Shown here one piece after another: positions 27,001 through 35,680 of a stretch of DNA of 64,000 nucleotides. The stretch comes from Marisa cornuarietis (taxonomy: Eukaryota; Mollusca; Gastropoda; Architaenioglossa; Ampullariidae): positions 9,636,001 through 9,700,000 of the forward strand of contig SMMW01000575.1 in NCBI GenBank assembly GCA_004794655.1, given 5' to 3'. Under the pieces are notes generated by a model. That model did not search any database and was not told the DNA's origin. It saw only the letters and a list, made by a program, of their open reading frames with translations. How positions within the stretch are numbered: position 1 is the first letter of the stretch; each line of letters starts with the position of its first letter. Position numbers and translations under genes: made by a program.

Positions 27001-28801
27001 TGACAACATGCCTTATCCTTATTTTGTAACTAATACTTGCTATATCTTAGTTTTGTACCTTCCATAACTGAGCACACTTCCCGAGTTATAATTGCCTACT
27101 GGGATTAATAAACATGGTCATTTGTCATTTGCCGACGTCCGGAATAGTGACAATTCTCTCACTTATGTTCATTTTTTTCTGCCGGATATGAGGTCACTGT
27201 CAACATTCTAATCTTTTGTTGCCTTTGCGGATACTAACAGTTACAATTTCTGCTGGAGACCGAGCCAATGATATGTAATTATTTACACTTCTATGCCCTT
27301 CCCTTGTGTGGTTTTTTTTAAGCCCGCACATGAAAGTGTCGCCACACGTGAATGCTCGTCGGGTGAGTGTTGAGGCGCGGAGCATCATTATTATGTGCAA
27401 TTTATGGTGATTTTGTCGCTCCGGGGTGCCAGTCATTAATGACAGTGTGTGAAACTATGACCATGTGTGATCAGTACAGTCGGTGTTCTAATTATTCAAC
27501 ACGCTTACGGAAGTGAATAGAAGGGTTGAAGAAGATGAAGACTAGTCAAAGACTCTTCTTCTTTGTCGTCTTTATCTTCTTCAATCGTTCTTTCTTTCTT
27601 TCTTTCTTTCTTATTGGGCGCGTGCTTCGCGTGCGGACATTCGTAGAAAACTAGTTATTGTGTGTTCTTAATCAATAGAATTCTAAGCTGTTGGGATATT
27701 TTCCCATGAGCCACTCACCACATCATTTTTTCAACAGACGTTGACGAATGTCACGACGGCACAGTGCATGGCTGCGAACAGCTGTGTGTCAACTTGCCTG
27801 GAACATTTAAATGCGACTGCTTGCCCGGGTACAGAAGGATTGGCACCAGAAACTGCCAGGGTGAGTATACTGGGTGACCGGGTGTGTACAAACTGACTGA
27901 CAGGGCGTGTATGAAGTGACAGGGGGGAACTTACTGACAAGGTGTATGCGGAGCGGTTTGGTGTGTTTAAGTGACAGGGTGCATGACGCTTGATGGATGG
28001 ATGAGTGGCAGAGTAGGTGTTGAGCTATGATTTTTGTTGCTGACATTTTAAGAGCTGTGGTATACCGTGTTTCCCCGAAAATAAGACCGGGTTTTCCATT
28101 AATTTTTGCCCCAAAAGAGATATTTTCAGAGAAGTATTTTTTTCATGTACAAAAATGTAAATATATTCAAGTACAAAAATTTACATATTCAAGTGTCGAT
28201 GAAATTTTCAGAGAAAAGACTCCAAACCAAAACGGTCTCCTGCGCAACTGCCACCAAGTTTTGCGGTACTTAGATGTTCGCGTATACCTTGTCCAAAGGC
28301 GCCCGCTTGGGCATTCACAAATAATTATAATTTATATTATCGTTTAGTTTAAGCATTAATGTAATTATGTTATTTATTTATATATTAATAGCATTACTTT
28401 ATAACTCAATACATCTTTCATGTGTTGCAACGGACGAACGAAATCCGTCTGTCTGGCTGACGATCTTAACTAAGGCCATCTACTGTTAGCTACAAAAGTA
28501 AGTCTCGGTACTAAAATGAAACGTGATAACCGATCTCTGGTATTATTTAGCTTAATGGTTTTCTGTGGCATCTGAATCTGCCACTGTGGACCTGCACAGA
28601 AAGCATCATGTGGGGTCATAGGAAGGATTACGTCCTGGTGTACAGCCAACAGGAGAATCTAGAATGTAGGTTAATTAGGTGTGATTAGGCTTGATATCCC
28701 GTCAGCTATTTGCCGTTTTTTTATTACGGTTGATAATTTCGCTGTTGACTGCTTAAGCACCTCTCGAGTGGAAAGGAGCTCATATGATGTTATTCTTCTT
28801 C

Positions 28802-28857
<56 letters not shown>

Positions 28858-31800
28858 TCGAAGAAGGAGAAAAGCACTACCCCACTATCCATTGAAGCTA
28901 GCTCAGTGCACTTTCCAAAAAGATGGATAAACACGCAAAATGTTTAATCATTGTTAAGACTGTGACCGGTCGTAGCAAAGAAGAGTTAAGCATGGTTGAT
29001 CCAGGAAGAAGAAGGGCCTCCGACTTTGCTTCTTGACGTGTTATCAGCCAGGTCAGTCAAATCAAGAAAGATGTGCCTATTGCACAAAGTTCAGTTTATC
29101 ACAGTCCAAGAGTCGTAAAGCTGCAATGTACTATTAGGACAGCATCAGAGATCAAGCAAAATATTCGCAGATTAAACTGGCCGTAAATCGCAGATGTCCT
29201 GGTTAGTAATCAGAGAGAATATATCGCATTACAGCAGGACTGTATTGAAGTCAATTTGCACAAATCGAAGAAACTTGACGAGGAGCAAAATGGCGCGGTC
29301 AGAGATAAAACGTGTCAACGTGAGAGTCGAAGGCCAGAGAAGGAAAACAAAGTGCCACGATCACAGAAAGATCTGGGGAATCATTCTCTTGTAATGAACT
29401 AAGCCCAGTCATGACTTTCAATCACTTTGTTATTTTCTGAAGGGAAACAGTTATCCTTCATGTGATATACGTAATAAATCTTACGTAGGAAGGAAGCAAA
29501 AAGCCGTTTCTGGTGTACTTCTTCAAAATGTCCAATGAAAGTATTAATTCTAGGGGATAGGCTATGTTTTATGTGTCTGTTCCCAGACTGCGAGCAGGGA
29601 TTAACCCTTTAGGGGTGATATCCTATCTGTTTTGTGCATGTCTTCAGAGTGTCCGGAGGGAATGTATAGGAGCCCTCAGGACAGCCAATGTCTTCGCTGC
29701 CCAGCTCGCGCCACGACGAATGGGACTGCGAAAGGGTCGCTAAAGAACTGCGTTTGCGAGTCGGGTTACCATGGAAACCCAGGCGCTGGCGTGGCCTGTG
29801 CTGGTGAGAGAGGAAAAGATCCCATCTTGCCTTTTCTTCTCTTGGCAATAAAAATATATATTTCGTCACGTGAGATGTTCCTGTTATCGGCAATGATTGC
29901 AATGATGTAGACGATAATGAGCAATAAATCAGTATCAAATGTCTAGATTGCTGTGGTATTTAAAAATTTCTTTACGTGGGTGATGTTCAGGATTTGTTTT
30001 CATATACTCAAATAACCGTGTGTTTACTGTTACGCTGTACAGATTTTAACGAATGTTCACTTGGCGATTTCGGATGCACTCAGCGCTGTGTGAACACAGT
30101 GGGAAGTGCTTACTGTGCTTGCAACCCTGGTTTCCGTCTGTCTGTAGACAAGAAAACATGTGAAGGTAAGTTTACGGCTGGTCACACTTCGCGCGACACA
30201 CACACACTCTCTCTCTCTCTCTCTCTTTCACACACACACACACACGCGCTGTTTTATGGTTTCGGTCAAGGTCTAGTTGTAAGAAATGTTATCATCTGGC
30301 ACCAAGTTCTAGTAGTAAGAAGTATTTCATTATAGTCTGGTATCAAGTGACAGTAACTGTGCGAAGTGTGACATTAATGTCAGAGATGTAGGAACAGTCA
30401 ACGTAAAAGGTGAAAAGGTGATCAGTGAATGTAGGAAGTGCATTCGTCGCCGGCAGCAGCGTCTGTAGTGACGGTCGGTGAGATTAACTCATTGTCTGGT
30501 GGTGTAATGATGTCCGTATTCTTGTTTATGTTGCCAGTTGTTTGCATGGTACATGCTCTGATTTTACGTCGACACATGACTGCGTGTGTGTGTGTGTGCG
30601 CGCGTATGTATGCGTGTGTGTTAATGTATCGGTGCAGATTTTGATGAGTGCTCCTACACAAAAGGACGTTGTCAGCAGTTGTGTGTGAACACTCCTGGAA
30701 GTTACGCATGTGCGTGCAACGGCACTGGCTACATTCTCAACAGTAATGGTTACACGTGCGATGGTAAGAGTCCAGTCAAATACACGATACCTTTCCCACA
30801 AGAAAGATCAAACAGGGGCACAGATTTTCTTTGATTGTTTGTTTGTTTGTTTGTTTGTTAACAAACGTCTGCTAAAGGTTACTTCGCTAATATTTGCGAA
30901 TCTGTGTGATTTACTTTGTGTGATGCCAGACATTAACGAGTGCGAGGCCGGCACCATTGTCTGTGACCATCGCTGTGTCAACACACTGGGCACGGCGCTA
31001 TGTCTGTGTCACCGAGGCTACAGACTGTTAGAGGACAAGGTGTCTTGTGGCGGTATGTTAGTGGAAAGTTGTCAAAACTTCTTTTTTCTTCCTCTCTCCC
31101 TTTCTTCATTCCGTAGATATACCGACTGATATTAATATAGACATTCAGCTCTCTCTCTCTCCCTATCCCCCAGTCTTATTTCCTTCTGTCTTGGAAACCA
31201 GTAATGATGTGCTAGCGTTAATGAGTTACAACTGTTAACTAAAACACCAATTATAAAATTAAAATGCATGTTTATTTTTTGAAGGCAATTTTCTTTTCCA
31301 AGATCCCTTGTTGTCCTATTTATTACCTAGCTTGGCGGCCATTAACTGCATTTTCGTTTGGTTTTCTTTGTGTGTTGTTTCGCCCAACGAATTAAGATCT
31401 GGATGAATGCGCCACAAATAATGGCGGATGCGATGATGTATGCGTGAATACTGTGGGAGGATTCGAGTGCCAGTGTCGCAAGCCTGGCTACAGGCTGTCC
31501 AATCGTGACAGCAGGCAGTGTGTTGGTGAGTCCTCCTTTTTCACTTTAGCTAAGGGCCTGATGATCGACTCTATGGCCAGTGCTTCGGCATTGAGACTTG
31601 ATCCAAACTGTTTCGGGGCTCACGTACACTCAAGTTATGAACTCGACGCAAAACTTAGCTATTACTTGCTGTTGTGTGATCTAACCGTATCCATCCTTAA
31701 ACACGTAGAGTCGCGACACAGCTATTGTTTCCCCTCCATGTTCTTAGGGTCACGTGATTGCGTTCCCGAAAGTACCAGAGTTCGTGTTTGTTTGATGCGT

Positions 31801-32055
31801 GTGTGTTCGTGTGTACCACAGATATCAACGAATGTATAAACAAGAGTCTGTGTGAGGGACATTGCGAGAACCTGATGGGCTCCTACCGTTGCCACTGCAT
31901 TGCCCTTGGCACCATACTTGCTCCGGATGGACATTCCTGCCAAGGTAAAGAGATACGTTGGACTTAAAGTTGTTAAAATTCATAGAGACATTTCAACCAG
32001 CTCTTTTTAAGAAGACACCCACTTCATCTCTTTCTCTCCCCTCCTCCCCAAACTT

Positions 32056-32094
<39 letters not shown>

Positions 32095-35000
32095 CTCTCT
32101 TTCTCTGTCCTTTACAAAATTTGCTGAAACATGTACCTCAAAATACTGTCTGTTAAAACAAACATTTTCTTGTGCATTCACATATATTGGTCAAATGTTC
32201 TCGCTTTGTCTTGGAATATTTCTTGGACATGTTAATTAGGTAATTTTTTATCATTTGCATTCTTTCTCCTTGTCTTTGTTTCTTTCGTCGATAATGTTGA
32301 TGGTTTTGTAAGACTAAACAGAACCCTGCACGAAAATCGAGACAGATTCTTGGTCTTCCTGACCTTGTGTTTGCGTTTAGATGTTGATGAATGCAACGGG
32401 ACTCACACCTGCCAGCAGGTGTGTATCAACGTAGCGGGTGGCTACGAGTGTGCCTGCCACCCTGGCTTCTTCTTACAGAGAGCAGAGTGTGTAGGTAAGT
32501 GACGTACTGCGGTCAGAACTGTTAGTAACCATTAGGACTGCTTGACAGCAGCTATTCGGCAGACTGATAGACCAATTAGTCGGATATAAACCACCGCTAG
32601 TCAGCGCTGCTAGCATTGTTAGTCAGCAGCTGTTAGATATAAATCATCGTTAGTCAGACCTACTTGCAGTGTTAGTTGACAGCTGTTAGAATTAAGTCAT
32701 TTATTATGCTAATATAATAAAGGCAGATTTTAGACTATTTACCTTGCTCCTACTTTCATCTGCTTGCTAGTCTCACCTCCATAGTTATAGAAGATACATT
32801 GAAATTAACGTTATTTTTATTTATTATATTAAAAAATTATTTAATCTCAGTTTGCCCCGTGGGCACCTACAGGACTGAGGCGATGCCTAGCAACAGCAGC
32901 TGTCAGGCGTGCCCAGATCACATGACAACGCTCGCTACTGGCGCCACCTCGCGGGCAGATTGTATCTGCATCCCTGGTTACGTCTTGTCCGCACATCTCG
33001 ACACACTGTGCTCGGGTAACTGTCGTCATCGGACTCGTTGACTTTTGTCGTTGTTGGTTTCTTGACGACAGAGGCTGAGCAAATTCACTATCACTTGCGC
33101 TTGTCGCTAGTTTTAAGCATGAGCAATGGGAAAGATAAGAACGCTTTTTCATTTCACGGACCCTCTACATATGGGCAATCATTCGCCATTATCAACAGCA
33201 GCAGCAAACATCCTATTATAAAATACTAGAAACTGAAATTCCTGTAACGTTGTCGTCTCAAGGACAGTAAGTGATACACTGTGTTTAGGGCACGGCTTGA
33301 GGATGGCGGCGCCCAACGCTATCCTTTCGTCTCTTTTTTAAGACCAATCCCAGCGTATTTTTTCACTTTGAAGGATTTTTATTATTACAGGATAACAAAC
33401 TTCAAAATCTGAGAAAATAATCCCGTTCGATTCAAGCATTGACAAATTTGTGATTTCTAGTTAGCGTATCAACCTATATTTTTAAGACTACAGCCAATAG
33501 GAGAGCTGATAACTAGGCGTATCCATGTTTGTCTGAGACATCAAGGATTTCGATGATTTCTTTATCGATTTCAACAGACATCAACGAGTGTGATGCACAT
33601 AACGGAGGGTGTGAGCATGAATGCCAGAACAGCCCCGGAAGTTACACATGCGCTTGTTCGTCTGGTTTTGAGCTTCGTGCTGACAACCACACGTGCTACC
33701 GTAAGTTTCAAAGAAAGATCAGAAGACGATTTTTTACAAAAATGACGATGTGAATGGTGGTGATGATGACGATGATGGGGTGTTTAGCAGGAGAAGTATA
33801 ATGACGACTGCGTGACTTGAGGATCGTCAGTGTGACTGCGTAATGCCTGAAGTGTGTGTGTGTGTGTGGTGGTGGGCGGTGGGGTGACGATTGTAGAAGG
33901 ATGAGGAGATTAAAGGTACGGAACGTCTTGAATGGTCTTGAGAAGAAAAAAAATGACATTAACAACTCCAGTGTGAGCTTTCCTTCAGAACTGTCATTTG
34001 TCTTCCACTCCAATTTTCAGGTGTCATATGCCCCCCCTTGAAGGCGCCACGTCACGGTCACGTGTTCCCACCCGAGTGTCAGATGACCCCTGACGAAGGT
34101 CAGACCAGCTGGTTGATACGAGGTACCGTGTGCAGCTACAAATGCAAGCGCGGCTACACCCTCGTGGGTGAGGCATACCGCACGTGCGAAGCAAGCGGTG
34201 TCTGGTCTGGTCAAGTCGCATCCTGCACACGTAAGACCTGGGGTCGCTTGCATGAGGCATAGTGGGATGTACATTTTTTTCTATTAACTCTGTAAAGCTC
34301 AGTGGATGATACTAGTTCCCAAAACCTGGGTGAATACCACCTCCCCTTTTCTGTTATCAGGATACAGACCTACAAACTTCACCATGCATGGCAAGAGGTC
34401 AACAACGTAGACATCACGATTGTACATGGATACGTTTACATTGTAAAGCCCTTGGCCAATGGGAGAGCTAGAAACCATATGTTATTTAGACGTATCTGTA
34501 TACAAACATGACGTCATGACTTCGACCTCAGAACATTGGGGCAGGCTTTTCTTACGATCACGAACGCATCATTTGGTGATAACACTGGATGTGAAATACC
34601 TAGTTAACTGGATGGGAGCTCATTGTCATTATTTTATTACTCGGATGTCGCAGTTTCTTCCAACTAAATATGTCGATTCCTAATCATCACTCTGCCGTTT
34701 ATTTACTTCATTTTTGTAGAGCGTCAGTCTGGTTATTCAACAGTCCGGAAAGCTGTACTTCTCATACAATAGAAGGATATAATAATGAAGCGAAAGATAA
34801 ACATTGGGGATAATCAAAGTTAATTCTAATATTTTATTAATGAAATAAATGTTAGATATCGCTCATACATCTCATATTCTACGAGTGGCCGTTGTGCTTT
34901 ATAAGTATGAGAAAGAACAAAGTAAGGTGACATAGTAATGACAAGCGCGCGCTCACACACACACACATTGATGATTGTTGAAGAAGAAGAAATGCATTTA

Positions 35001-35390
35001 ATAGTGGTGAAAGGGAAATTTCTTCCTTTCCTAGTGTCCAGGAGTAGACCACCACAGTTTGATGGGCTCAAACCATAATACTTGGTCATGGCTAGTTCTC
35101 GCTATCTCCACCTTTATTCTCAACTCGTTGCAGCCAAGACCTGCGAAGCCCCGGAGCCTCCAGAGAACGGACTTGTTTTGCCAGAAGTTTGCACGACGGG
35201 TCCCGTGCCTTTCCAGGGACGGTGTAAATTTCGTTGCCTTAAGGGTTTCCAGCTGAAAGGGAGAACAGGATCCAAGTGCCTGGCCAGTCAGAAATGGAGT
35301 GGGTCCAGCTCCGCAACAAAGTGTTTGCCGATATTACGTCGAGCGGCATCTTCCTCCCCAATGAGAACTCTCCTCCAACTGCTTAATTAA
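8918..35390 (+). CDS. Multi-EGF / GCC2-GCC3 / Sushi extracellular protein (23 exons, 5' incomplete)
   Basis: The 23 exons together encode about 1,064 residues in one frame, ending at a TAA (35388-35390). The order is five EGF, GCC, six EGF, GCC, six EGF, GCC, one EGF, then two Sushi domains. Every EGF begins with a calcium-binding D-x-(D/N)-E-C signature, and 13 of 18 carry the full Asn-hydroxylation pattern C-x-N-x4-(F/Y)-x-C-x-C. No transmembrane segment or GPI signal is visible after the last Sushi, so a secreted or matrix protein is most likely. The first exon in the window starts in phase 1, so a signal-peptide exon must lie upstream and was not recognised. Related architectures are the SCUBE and SVEP1 families, but no CUB, VWA or pentraxin domain is present here, so I give no symbol. 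All internal exons are phase 1-1, so any one can be skipped without a frameshift. Confidence 0.9.
9038..13108 (+). other. Intron 1 of the EGF gene
   Basis: This 4.1-kb intron holds pyrimidine-rich low-complexity tracts (9240-9460 and 12310-12660), poly-A and poly-C runs and a possible SINE. I looked for a sixth cbEGF exon to complete the first block and found none with a D-x-(D/N)-E-C opening and splice sites. Confidence 0.6.
9093..9240 (+). mobile_element. Possible degenerate tRNA-derived SINE
   Basis: TAGCATAATGG followed by TTACAACACTTGC resembles the box A region of the SINEs elsewhere in the window, and an eroded box B-like stretch follows. No clear 3' end or target duplication is visible. 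Confidence 0.3.
13109..13234 (+). CDS. EGF gene exon 2 (cbEGF 2)
   Basis: EGF domain opening DVDEC with an NNGGC second cysteine and a full hydroxylation pattern (C-I-N..Y-I-C-R-C). There is an NHT N-glycosylation sequon near the end. The exon is flanked by GCTTGCAG and GAAG|GTAAAG. Confidence 0.93.
13435..14286 (+). mobile_element. 5'-truncated L2/CR1-like LINE, copy A
   Basis: An open frame from 13454 to 14038 (194 residues) is the C-terminal end of a non-LTR reverse transcriptase. It shows [25 protein letters not shown], a LHWLPV motif and a KQWNSLP motif before the stop. A 3' untranslated region follows and ends in CGCTATAAAAATC plus an (ATT)n tail at 14264-14282, as L2-type elements do. 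The catalytic YADD region is missing, so this is a dead 5' truncation. A minus-strand relative is at 36389-37012 and 3' fragments are at 56741-56915 and about 46505-46570. Confidence 0.9.
14528..14674. repeat. TTTG-rich low-complexity tract
   Basis: Alternating (TTTG)n and T-rich sequence. Open frames on both strands here are artefacts of the repeat. Confidence 0.9.
15481..16398. mobile_element. hAT-like non-autonomous DNA transposon
   Basis: The left end TAGGGGTGGGGAAG and the reverse of the right end CAGAGGTGGGGAAC form short imperfect inverted repeats of the CAGRGGTGGGGAA type typical of hAT elements. The 8-bp flanks (GTCTAGAG and GCCCAGAC) agree at only five positions, so any target duplication has decayed. 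No transposase motif is readable. Confidence 0.6.
17278..17406 (+). CDS. EGF gene exon 3 (cbEGF 3)
   Basis: EGF domain opening DIDEC with a complete hydroxylation pattern (C-Y-N..F-V-C-T-C), 43 codons. The acceptor CGTGCAG has a poor pyrimidine tract. The donor is CTAG|GTGAGC. Confidence 0.88.
17720..18060. repeat. Degenerate GAATGAA/AACAAA-rich short-period repeat
   Basis: GAATGAATAA-, GAACAAAT- and AAGAAGCGAA-type phrases recur through this A-rich intron stretch just before exon 4. The long minus-strand frames here are compositional only. Confidence 0.6.
18102..18224 (+). CDS. EGF gene exon 4 (cbEGF 4)
   Basis: EGF domain opening DIDEC with ANGGC as the second-cysteine context. His replaces Phe/Tyr in the hydroxylation pattern, and an NCS sequon is present. 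The acceptor is GTGGCAG and the donor AAAG|GTAAGC. Confidence 0.92.
18885..19010 (+). CDS. EGF gene exon 5 (cbEGF 5)
   Basis: EGF domain opening DVDEC, with NNGGC and a full hydroxylation pattern (C-I-N..F-S-C-L-C). The acceptor TTTTGTGTACAG is strong and the donor is ATCA|GTGAGT. It is followed by a GCC module rather than another EGF. Confidence 0.92.
19438..19599 (+). CDS. EGF gene exon 6 (GCC2/GCC3 module 1)
   Basis: A 54-codon exon with six cysteines in the GCC2/GCC3 (ephrin-receptor-like) spacing: CNE, then TCRPCP, then DCTCDPGF and a final KC. It is phase 1-1 like its neighbours. The acceptor follows a long pyrimidine tract ending TATTTAG, and the donor is CTCG|GTAGGT. Confidence 0.9.
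20059..20181 (+). CDS. EGF gene exon 7 (cbEGF 6, opens block 2)
   Basis: EGF domain opening DIDEC. The hydroxylation site has Val-Tyr in place of the usual aromatic, the same CVNTxGSxYCxC pattern as cbEGF 1 and the EGF at 30043. The donor AAAG|GTTTGA is weak. The acceptor is TTCTCCCAG. Confidence 0.9.
20615..20752 (+). CDS. EGF gene exon 8 (cbEGF 7)
   Basis: A long EGF variant (46 codons) opening DIDEC, with an insertion before the second cysteine that includes an NDSS sequon. The hydroxylation pattern is complete and the domain shares NQLC/GSY/GxGY features with the second EGF of block 3 (30638). The donor is AAAG|GTAAGC. Confidence 0.92.
21180..21310. repeat. ~21-bp minisatellite
   Basis: About six imperfect copies of a unit containing TACAATACTCTAATCTTCTC, lying in the intron just before cbEGF 8. 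Confidence 0.85.
21393..21515 (+). CDS. EGF gene exon 9 (cbEGF 8)
   Basis: EGF domain opening DVNEC with KAGTHTC spacing and a full hydroxylation pattern (C-V-N..Y-S-C-A-C). The exon contains no in-frame ATG. It is bounded by TTTTGCAG and CAAG|GTGAGA. It resembles the third EGF of block 3 (EAGTIVC). Confidence 0.92.
22379..22504 (+). CDS. EGF gene exon 10 (cbEGF 9)
   Basis: EGF domain opening DINEC with a complete hydroxylation pattern (C-N-N..Y-K-C-G-C) and an NNT sequon. The acceptor is TTCCACAG and the donor GTTG|GTGAGC. Confidence 0.92.
22725..22850 (+). CDS. EGF gene exon 11 (cbEGF 10)
   Basis: EGF domain opening DVNEC with a complete hydroxylation pattern (C-I-N..Y-L-C-D-C). The acceptor TTCTGTTTTCAG is strong and the donor is TTGG|GTGAGA. 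A 4.9-kb intron follows. Confidence 0.93.
22851..27737 (+). other. Largest intron of the EGF gene
   Basis: It contains the hAT copy at 25084-26229, a two-copy 22-bp tandem at about 26515-26565 and otherwise unique AT-rich sequence. I found no extra EGF or GCC exon. Confidence 0.7.
25084..26229 (-). mobile_element. hAT transposon remnant with intact 8-bp target duplication
   Basis: The element is flanked by perfect GTCTTAAG direct repeats (25076-25083 and 26230-26237), the 8-bp duplication expected of hAT. Its ends are CAATGAGGTAGCCAGGG and, in reverse, CAGTGGCGTAGCAAGGG. On the minus strand, 25535-25732 gives a 65-residue frame that may be a decayed ZMYM1/DUF4371-type hAT transposase piece. 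Surrounding frames are broken, so it cannot be autonomous. Confidence 0.85.
27738..27860 (+). CDS. EGF gene exon 12 (cbEGF 11)
   Basis: EGF domain opening DVDEC with a complete hydroxylation pattern (C-V-N..F-K-C-D-C). The acceptor is TTCAACAG and the donor CAGG|GTGAGT. It closes the second block of six. Confidence 0.93.
27861..29647 (+). other. Intron before GCC module 2
   Basis: It holds a fragment beginning CCGTGTTTCCCCGAAAATAA (28069 onward) that looks like a transposon terminus whose partner I could not find, an (ATC)n microsatellite at 28804-28857 and unrecognised sequence at 28900-29400. Confidence 0.6.
28804..28857. repeat. ATC microsatellite
   Basis: About eighteen ATC units. The poly-His frame through it is an artefact. 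Confidence 0.97.
29648..29803 (+). CDS. EGF gene exon 13 (GCC2/GCC3 module 2)
   Basis: A 52-codon GCC2/GCC3 module: ECPEGMYR, then QCLRCP, then NCVCESGY and a final AC. An NGT sequon lies in the middle. The acceptor is CTTCAG and the donor GCTG|GTGAGA. It sits exactly six EGFs after module 1. Confidence 0.92.
30043..30165 (+). CDS. EGF gene exon 14 (cbEGF 12, opens block 3)
   Basis: EGF domain opening DFNEC. Ala-Tyr at the hydroxylation aromatic position matches the first-in-block pattern CVNTxGSxYCxC. The acceptor is CTGTACAG and the donor GAAG|GTAAGT. Confidence 0.92.
30638..30763 (+). CDS. EGF gene exon 15 (cbEGF 13)
   Basis: EGF domain opening DFDEC with a complete hydroxylation pattern (C-V-N..Y-A-C-A-C) and an NGT sequon. 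The acceptor GGTGCAG follows a GT/GC-rich tract. The donor is GATG|GTAAGA. Confidence 0.9.
30930..31052 (+). CDS. EGF gene exon 16 (cbEGF 14)
   Basis: EGF domain opening DINEC. The aromatic residue of the hydroxylation pattern is absent (Ala-Leu). The acceptor is GATGCCAG and the donor GGCG|GTATGT. Confidence 0.9.
31397..31525 (+). CDS. EGF gene exon 17 (cbEGF 15)
   Basis: EGF domain opening DLDEC, with NNGGC and a complete hydroxylation pattern (C-V-N..F-E-C-Q-C). The acceptor ATTAAG is weak and the donor is GTTG|GTGAGT. Confidence 0.9.
31822..31944 (+). CDS. EGF gene exon 18 (cbEGF 16)
   Basis: EGF domain opening DINEC with an NKS sequon and a complete hydroxylation pattern (C-E-N..Y-R-C-H-C). 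The acceptor is TACCACAG and the donor CAAG|GTAAAG. Confidence 0.92.
32052..32105. repeat. CT dinucleotide microsatellite
   Basis: A pure (CT)n core within a longer pyrimidine-rich tract in the intron after cbEGF 16. Similar short CT/CA tracts occur at 30200-30246, 42349-42392 and 47361-47390. Confidence 0.95.
32381..32494 (+). CDS. EGF gene exon 19 (cbEGF 17)
   Basis: The shortest EGF exon (38 codons), opening DVDEC, with an NGT sequon and a complete hydroxylation pattern (C-I-N..Y-E-C-A-C). It has no in-frame ATG. The acceptor is TGCGTTTAG and the donor GTAG|GTAAGT. It ends the third block. Confidence 0.92.
32515..32700. repeat. ~58-bp degenerate tandem repeat
   Basis: Three diverged units built around GTTAGTCAGCAGCTGTTAG and a TATAAATCATC-like end, in the intron before GCC module 3. 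Confidence 0.6.
32851..33015 (+). CDS. EGF gene exon 20 (GCC2/GCC3 module 3)
   Basis: A 55-codon GCC2/GCC3 module: VCPVGTYR, then SCQACP, then DCICIPGY and a final LC. An NSS sequon is present. The acceptor is AATCTCAG and the donor TCGG|GTAACT. Again it lies six EGFs after the previous module. Confidence 0.93.
33578..33700 (+). CDS. EGF gene exon 21 (cbEGF 18)
   Basis: A lone EGF between the last GCC module and the Sushi domains, opening DINEC, with HNGGC, an NHT sequon and a complete hydroxylation pattern (C-Q-N..Y-T-C-A-C). The acceptor is TTCAACAG and the donor TACC|GTAAGT. Confidence 0.93.
34021..34230 (+). CDS. EGF gene exon 22 (Sushi 1)
   Basis: A 70-codon Sushi/CCP module with six rather than four cysteines: ICPP, PEC, VCSYKC, RTC and a final SC, with the conserved GxW core as SGVWSG. 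Six-cysteine Sushi domains are known from selectins. The acceptor is ATTTTCAG and the donor ACAC|GTAAGA. Confidence 0.92.
34231..35133 (+). other. Last intron of the EGF gene
   Basis: I see nothing here beyond AT-rich unique sequence and a short (CA)n near 34950. Confidence 0.6.
35134..35390 (+). CDS. EGF gene exon 23 (Sushi 2 and C-terminus)
   Basis: A second six-cysteine Sushi module (TCEAP, EVC, RCKFRC, SKC, SQKWSG, KCL) is followed by about twenty residues and TAA at 35388-35390. No good donor precedes the stop, so this is most likely the terminal exon. The acceptor is CGTTGCAG. An ATTAAA hexamer at 35450 is a possible but weak polyadenylation signal. Confidence 0.85.
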
Positions 35391-35680
35391 TCCGATTCAC
35401 GATGTCTCGGTGCCATCACGAGAGGCGAAGGAAAGACCCGAGAAAAAGCATTAAAGTTCCTGTCTCAGCTGGACACTAGATCCTTCATCGTCACGAAGCC
35501 TTTCCCATCATTACACGTCAACGTTGACTTCCAACATGGGTCACTAGACTGCTCATCAATAATCCACTGTGTTCATCTAAAGCCATCTTTTTTTTCTATT
35601 GATTTTGTTATAATTTTGGTTTCGCCATCGAATGGACGGGGTGGAAAAATAGACCGCACCAACGTTCACCAGTACTGCTC
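35391..35680. other. 290-bp convergent intergenic spacer
   Basis: This separates the EGF gene stop (+) from the actin-like gene stop (-). The two 3' untranslated regions must therefore abut or overlap. No canonical AATAAA is visible on either strand. Confidence 0.7.

Noticed and set aside
28900..29400. Possible Tc1/mariner transposase remnant
   Set aside because: Broken frames give only vague similarity and no inverted ends or TA duplication were found.
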